Source: Mya arenaria | Lineage: Eukaryota > Mollusca > Bivalvia > Myida > Myidae | Assembly (NCBI RefSeq): GCF_026914265.1 | Contig: NC_069135.1 | Span: 38,080,946-38,144,945 of the forward strand | Length of the DNA stretch: 64,000 nt | Direction of reading: 5' to 3' | Part shown: positions 59,273 to 64,000 of the stretch, in pieces | Numbering within the stretch: position 1 is the stretch's first letter | Layout of the letters: every line of letters starts with the position of its first letter | Translations under genes and position numbers: made by a program | The notes under the pieces: generated by a model | Seen by the model: only the letters and a program-made list of their open reading frames with translations | What the model was told of the DNA's origin: nothing | The model's database searches: none

Positions 59273-61066
59273 ATGTCTACTTATCAGGCGACTCCCGCCA
59301 CTACAGCAGGACCCACAGCCACTTGCACACCAGACCTGACGCTCAAGTCTACTCCTCAAGTATCGCCAGCCACTGCACCAGGACCCAAGGCCACTATGCA
59401 CACCAGACCTGACGCTCATATCTACTCCTCAGGCGACGCCCGCCACTACAGCAGGACCCACGGCTACTTGCACACCAAATCTGACGTTTATGTCTACCCC
59501 TCAGGCGTCGCCCGCCACTACACCAGGGCCCACGTCCACTTGCACACCAGACCTGACCCTCATGTCTACTCCTCAGGCAATGACCGTCACAACAACGGGG
59601 CCCACGTCCTTGCACACCAGACCTGACTACTTCTCGGGCGTCGCCCGCCACTACACCAGGACCCACGGCCACTTGCGCACCAGACCTGTCGCCCATGTCC
59701 ACTCCTCGTTCTTTGCCGCCACTACACCAGGACCCACGGCCACTTGCACACCAGACCTGACACCCATGTCTTCTCCTCGTTCTTCGCCCACCACTACATC
59801 AGGACCTACGACCACTTGCACACCAGACCTGACGCTCATGTCTACTCCTCAGGCGACGCCCGCCACTACAGCAGGACCCACGGTCAATTGCACACCAGAC
59901 CTGACGCTCATGTCTACTCCTCAGGCGACGCCCGCCACTACAGCAGGACCCACGGCCAATTGGACACCAGACCTGACTCTCATGTCTATTCCTCATGAGA
60001 CGCCCGCCACTACATCAGGACCTACGACCACTTGCACACCAGACCTGACGCTCATGTCTACTCCTCATACGTCGCCCGCCACTACAGCAGACCCTACGAC
60101 CACTTGCAAACCAGACCTGACGCTCATGTCTTCTCCTCAGGCGTCGCCCGCCACTACACAAGGACCCACGGCCACTTGCACACCAGACCTGTCGGCCATG
60201 TCCACTCTTCGTTCTTCGCCCGCCACTACAGCAGGACCCAAGGCCACTTGTACAACAGACCTGACGCAAATGTCTACTCCTCAAGAGTTGCTCGCCACTA
60301 AAGCAGGACCCACGGCAAATTGCACATCAGACCTGACGCCAATGTCTACTCCTCGGGCGACGCCCGTCACTACAGTAAGACCTAAGACCACTTGTCCACA
60401 AGACCTGACGCTCATGTCTACTCCTCAGGCGACGCCCGTCACTACAGTAGGACCTACGACCACTTGTCCACCAGACCTGACGCGCATGTCTACTCCTCAG
60501 GCGACGCCCGTCACAACAGCAGGACCCACGGCCACTTGTACACCAGATCTGACGCTCATGTCTACTCCTCAGGCAATGCCCGTCAAAACAACGGGGCCCA
60601 CGTCCTTGCACACATGACCTGACGCTCATGTCTACTCCTCAGGCGTCGCCCGACACTACAGCAGGACCCAAGGCCACTTGCACACCGACTTGACGCTCAT
60701 GTCTACTCCTCGGGCGTCGCCCGCCACTACACCAGGACCCACGGCCACTTGCACACCAGACCTGTCGCCCATGTCCACTCCTCGGTCTTCGCCCGCCACT
60801 ACAGCAGGACCCACGGCCACTTGCACACCAGACCTGACGCTCATAGCTACTCTCAGGCGACGCCCGCCACTACAGCAGGACCCACGGCTACTTGCACACC
60901 AAACCTGATGTTCATGTCTACCCCTCAGGCGTCGCCTGCCACTACACCAGGGCCAACGTCCACTTGTACACCAGACCTGACGCTCATGTCTACTCCTCAG
61001 GTGTCGCCCACCACTACAGCAGGACCCACGGCCACTTGCACACCAGACCTGACGCTCATATGCTAA
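59271..61066. repeat. 72-bp Thr/Pro-encoding minisatellite array
   Basis: About 25 units. The Thr/Pro frame (STPQATPATTAGPTATCTPD) is open from 59490 to 60617, 375 codons, but overlapping frames on both strands are open as well. Ends 'gctcatatgctaatatatat', the same junction as at 25860. Confidence 0.9.
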
Positions 61067-62807
61067 TATATATGCCAGAAAATATCCTCCACGTATGATA
61101 CTTTTAAATTCACTCTCAGAATAAAAATATTACTTCTGATACTGTTAGTTTTATATGTAGTACACTAACATAATTCTAAGAGTTGTAAAGTTATTGTTAC
61201 CCTGCATTGAGTTAAATTAAGTCTGTCACAGTTAGTTTTATGCTTAGATTATTAAAACAGAAAATACGGCCTATTTATTGCTATTTATAAGGTATGTAGA
61301 GTAACACCTTATGAATACCAAAACGTATACGCCCCCTTTACCGTAAATCCTGGAATCGCTCCTGACTTGGTGTTCGTGTTTATTGGAACGCTTGAGGTTA
61401 CTTGGTATACAGACGGACCTATAAACTATGGTTCATGGGTCCGTGGTATACATGTGGTCGATTGGTATCCTAATGTTAATAAAGATATGTAACACACTTC
61501 GAACTTTCTTCCGATAAATAGTATGTCGGGGTCATTAAACACTACAAGTCAGTGTTAATTGTCGTGCCAATGAACGATATAATTTATAAGAAAATTATTT
61601 AGTGTTGTGTGACCCCAACAACTCGGTCATCTCCGGCAACGGCGGGATCGTTCGGACCATCTCGGCTCTTTTCCATCGAAAACAACTTCGGATGTATGTG
61701 TACGGTTTACAAAGTCAAAGTAGATCGAATAGTAACTTCAATTTAACCAAATATACTTTACTCTTAGGAATCTAAATTGTTTATGCATAAATACACTTCA
61801 CTGGCAATCAATTTAAACTTATATATATAATATATCCTTTCAAAATTACACTTAACAGATAATATTATCTAAAACGTTACGAACTACTTCTACAGATGAA
61901 CCGGCATACATGTACTTCCGATCGAAAATGGCCGAGGATTTCCGAATGTGGCGGGATAGGCAATCGTGACCATTCGGCAGCCTTCTACAATCTCGGGATA
62001 TACTTTTTTCGTTGCGCGTTCCGAATGAAGAAACGCCGACTTAACCAGAAGTCGTTAACTACTATTGAAATTAATACGGGACACAACCTCGGCATGTTTA
62101 AAATGTGTTTAGATTTGCAAAAATATATTGTTAATTAAGAAGGGTTGTAACAAGGCTTATCATTTGGATATCGTGAACTATGTCAGTGTGACATTGATCG
62201 TAATTTGTGGTTTCTTCGTATCAGTCACAAAACTATTTCTTCCTTGTAACAAAATAAACAGACGTGGCTGAATGAACATATATTTGATATAGTTTGTGAA
62301 TCTTTTGAAACTAAAGAGAAAATGGAATCTAATTTTGAATCATCAATATCTTCCCATAGATGGTGTTAAGGTTCGAGAGAAACTAGACCTCAGTGTAAAT
62401 GTTCGTGGAAATGGGTCAATTCGCTATAAAATAAACAGGAAAGGTACTTCCTACAACTATTCGACCATCTCCGGTAAACTCGGAATAGACAATCGTTACA
62501 ACTCGGCAGTCTTCGGCAAACTCGGGATCGTGGGAAGGCCCACTTAACTATTCGAAATGTTGACACAGGAATTAATTACGGCACATTTAAAAACATTTTT
62601 GTTTTTGAAAAATGATTGTAAATTTATCACGGTTTTACTACGCTTATCATTTTGATATCGTGTTTTATGTCAGTGTTAAGTTGATCGAAATATTGTTTTT
62701 TTTTCGTATCATCTCAGTGCAATATAACTAACTTCCTAGTTACAAAAATAAACAGAAACTGACTGTTTGAACTAGTTTGTGAGTCATTTATAATCTCAAG
62801 AGAGAAA
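61067..62807 (+). promoter_or_regulatory. 5' region of TRIM gene 5 with duplicated promoter
   Basis: No gene. Decoy start ATG 62322 (MESNFESSISSHRWC, stop) lies 486 bp before the true ATG 62808, as in gene 1. Repeated CTCGG blocks are at about 61628, 61928-62010 and 62465-62545. Open frame 62296-62547 runs through the block and is not kept in gene 2. Confidence 0.5.
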
Positions 62808-63189
62808 ATGGCATCTAATTTTCAATCATCCATTCAAAGGGACTTCATTCATGATTTTTCCTGCTCTCCGTGTGGAGAGAACGGATTTAACACAGAAGCT
62901 CACCATTATTGTTCTCAATGCACAGAATATTACTGCCAAAACTGTGTTTCAAAACATAACGGATTATATCAGAAGCACGCAGTGCTCGGACGGAAGGACG
63001 TGAATAAATGGGAGGCAGCCCCAGGGGTGGTGGACGCCCTGGAGAGTTGCGGTATGCACCACGGGGAGGCGCTGCAGCTGGTATGTGGTGACCATGACCA
63101 ACTGTGCTGTCATGTGTGCATTGCTGTGGACCACAGGTATGTAAGAAATATGGCAATTTTAAGGTGCACAACATAGGTTCATTCATTTA

Positions 63190-63249
<60 letters not shown>

Positions 63250-64000
63250 TATGCATTATTAGGTTCAACTCATTTGACTTTTACACAAAACAAAGCTTAC
63301 GATTTGTGTATAGTAATATCAGTCTTTATATATTATAGTTTTCATGTAATAGCTACGTGGCAACAATTTCCCAAGATAAAAAAGTACAAAATATTATTTA
63401 TCTTTTTTATCCGTATTCACATCATATGCGTAAACCAATAGTATGTGCTTTTTCTGTTATTCGTGTGTCGCCGTGGACCACAGATTATAGGAAGAAAACG
63501 TAAATTTACAGGCGCACAACATATGTTGATGCAAAACTATTTTATTAGTTTTATAAATTATCATTTTTAACTTCTATGACTTTTCATGATTAAAACAAAA
63601 AGCCTTATTATTGTGTACATTTTATAAAAGTATTAGTCTTTGAATATTTCAATGAATAGCTACGTGAATCTGTACACAAATATTTATTTTCGGTTTTGAT
63701 CAATCAAGTCAAATTAATGAATCATAAAAATGAATTAAAAATTAAAATCATTTTTCATCAACCTATATTGTGCGCCTTTAAGACACAAAACGGTAACTAA
63801 TCTATGCGTAATTGCGTCAAAATTATTATTAGTCATTTTCTATAACATTGTCCCACATAAGCAAGGTAATATTCAGTCTATGCAGATCTGATTACAAATG
63901 TTTCAAAACTTCTTGGTTTCAGACAATGTTCCAAAATCCATCCCATTCCAGATGTAGCAAAAGGTATTAAGAGAAATATTGAGTTTCAACGAATTCCAAA
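62808..64000 (+). CDS. RING-less TRIM-like protein, gene 5, cut by window end
   Basis: Exon 1 is 62808-63136 (329 nt). It has lost two codons (Gly-Cys) after MASNFQSSIQR relative to gene 1, but B-box 1 (CSPCGENGFNTEAHHYCSQC, YYCQNC) and B-box 2 (SCGMHHGEALQLVCGDHDQL, CCHVC) keep their ligands. Exon 2 begins at 63923 (tttcag|acaatgttcc) and continues past the window (QCSKIHPIPDVAKGIKRNIE). The intron (63137-63922) carries the MITE-like element and the exon-tail duplication, as in gene 1, making these two sister copies. The coiled coil and propeller lie outside the window. Confidence 0.8.
63189..63249. repeat. (TTA)n microsatellite in intron of gene 5
   Basis: About 20 units, placed within the MITE-like element interior. 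Confidence 0.95.
63463..63483 (+). pseudogene. Exon 1 tail copy in intron of gene 5
   Basis: 'gtgtgtcgccgtggaccaca' repeats the exon 1 end. The donor gt has become 'cagatt' here, whereas gene 1 keeps 'caggtt' at 2676-2681. Confidence 0.65.
63508..63780. repeat. Intronic MITE-like element, gene 5
   Basis: From 'caggcgcacaacatatgttg' to 'catcaacctatattgtgcgc'. Matches copy 2 in gene 1. Confidence 0.6.

Noticed and set aside
62296-62547. 83-codon frame through the CTCGG block
   Set aside because: Its starting methionine is not an ATG, and the frame is interrupted in the gene 2 copy; better explained as promoter-region sequence.

Overview
The window looks like a gene-poor, repeat-rich piece of a mollusc genome, most likely a heterodont bivalve (Dreissena- or Mya-like). 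This rests on the RING-less B-box/coiled-coil/beta-propeller TRIM-type genes with two coding exons, on tRNA-derived SINEs and inverted-repeat elements of a style common in bivalves, and on AT-rich spacers. There are no operons or bacterial-type genes. All homology and identity statements are by eye.

Layout. Five paralogous TRIM-like genes lie on the + strand. Gene 1 is at 1971-4578 (551 aa), gene 2 at 27597-30027 (566 aa), gene 3 at 41261-43144 (570 aa), gene 4 at 48541-50831 (first exon broken), and gene 5 starts at 62808 and is cut by the window end. Each is part of a duplicated cassette whose parts recur in much the same order: TRIM gene; poly(A) signal; 44-bp minisatellite; 20-bp 'gatttcaggaagggacacat' minisatellite; AT-rich spacer with inverted-repeat elements; CA microsatellite; 21-bp 'gtcgttaggacataatacc' minisatellite; 27-bp 'caagttcacgtatacgtac' minisatellite; 72-bp Thr/Pro-encoding minisatellite; then the promoter of the next TRIM gene. 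The cassette is seen most fully at 1.9-26 kb and 48.5-63 kb. The copies around genes 2 and 3 are rearranged.

Mobile DNA. A 7.55-kb PIF/Harbinger transposon (18220-25773) sits inside the 72-bp array. It has terminal inverted repeats, an apparent 3-bp target duplication, a six-exon transposase that reads open with its DDE triad, and a convergent Myb/SANT-like gene. A SINE and a foldback element are nested in it. A second, 1.87-kb terminal-inverted-repeat element (54903-56769) can be delimited because a paralogous spacer near 36.5 kb keeps the empty site. SINEs and several small foldback families fill the rest.

How the parts relate. The TRIM genes probably encode cytoplasmic recognition or scaffold proteins: two zinc-binding B-boxes, a coiled coil for oligomerisation, and a propeller for ligand binding. 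Bivalves carry large expansions of such genes, often discussed in connection with immunity. Upstream of genes 1, 2 and 5 the promoter and the first codons are duplicated about 484 bp further upstream, giving a decoy start (MESNFESSI...) that stops within a few codons. Intron insertions give a small gene tree: genes 1 and 5 share a duplicated exon tail, and genes 2 and 4 share a 'ggggcgg' element. No long unrecognised gene system was found. The most unusual points are the ordered minisatellite cassette, the duplicated promoter with decoy start, and the apparently complete Harbinger element.
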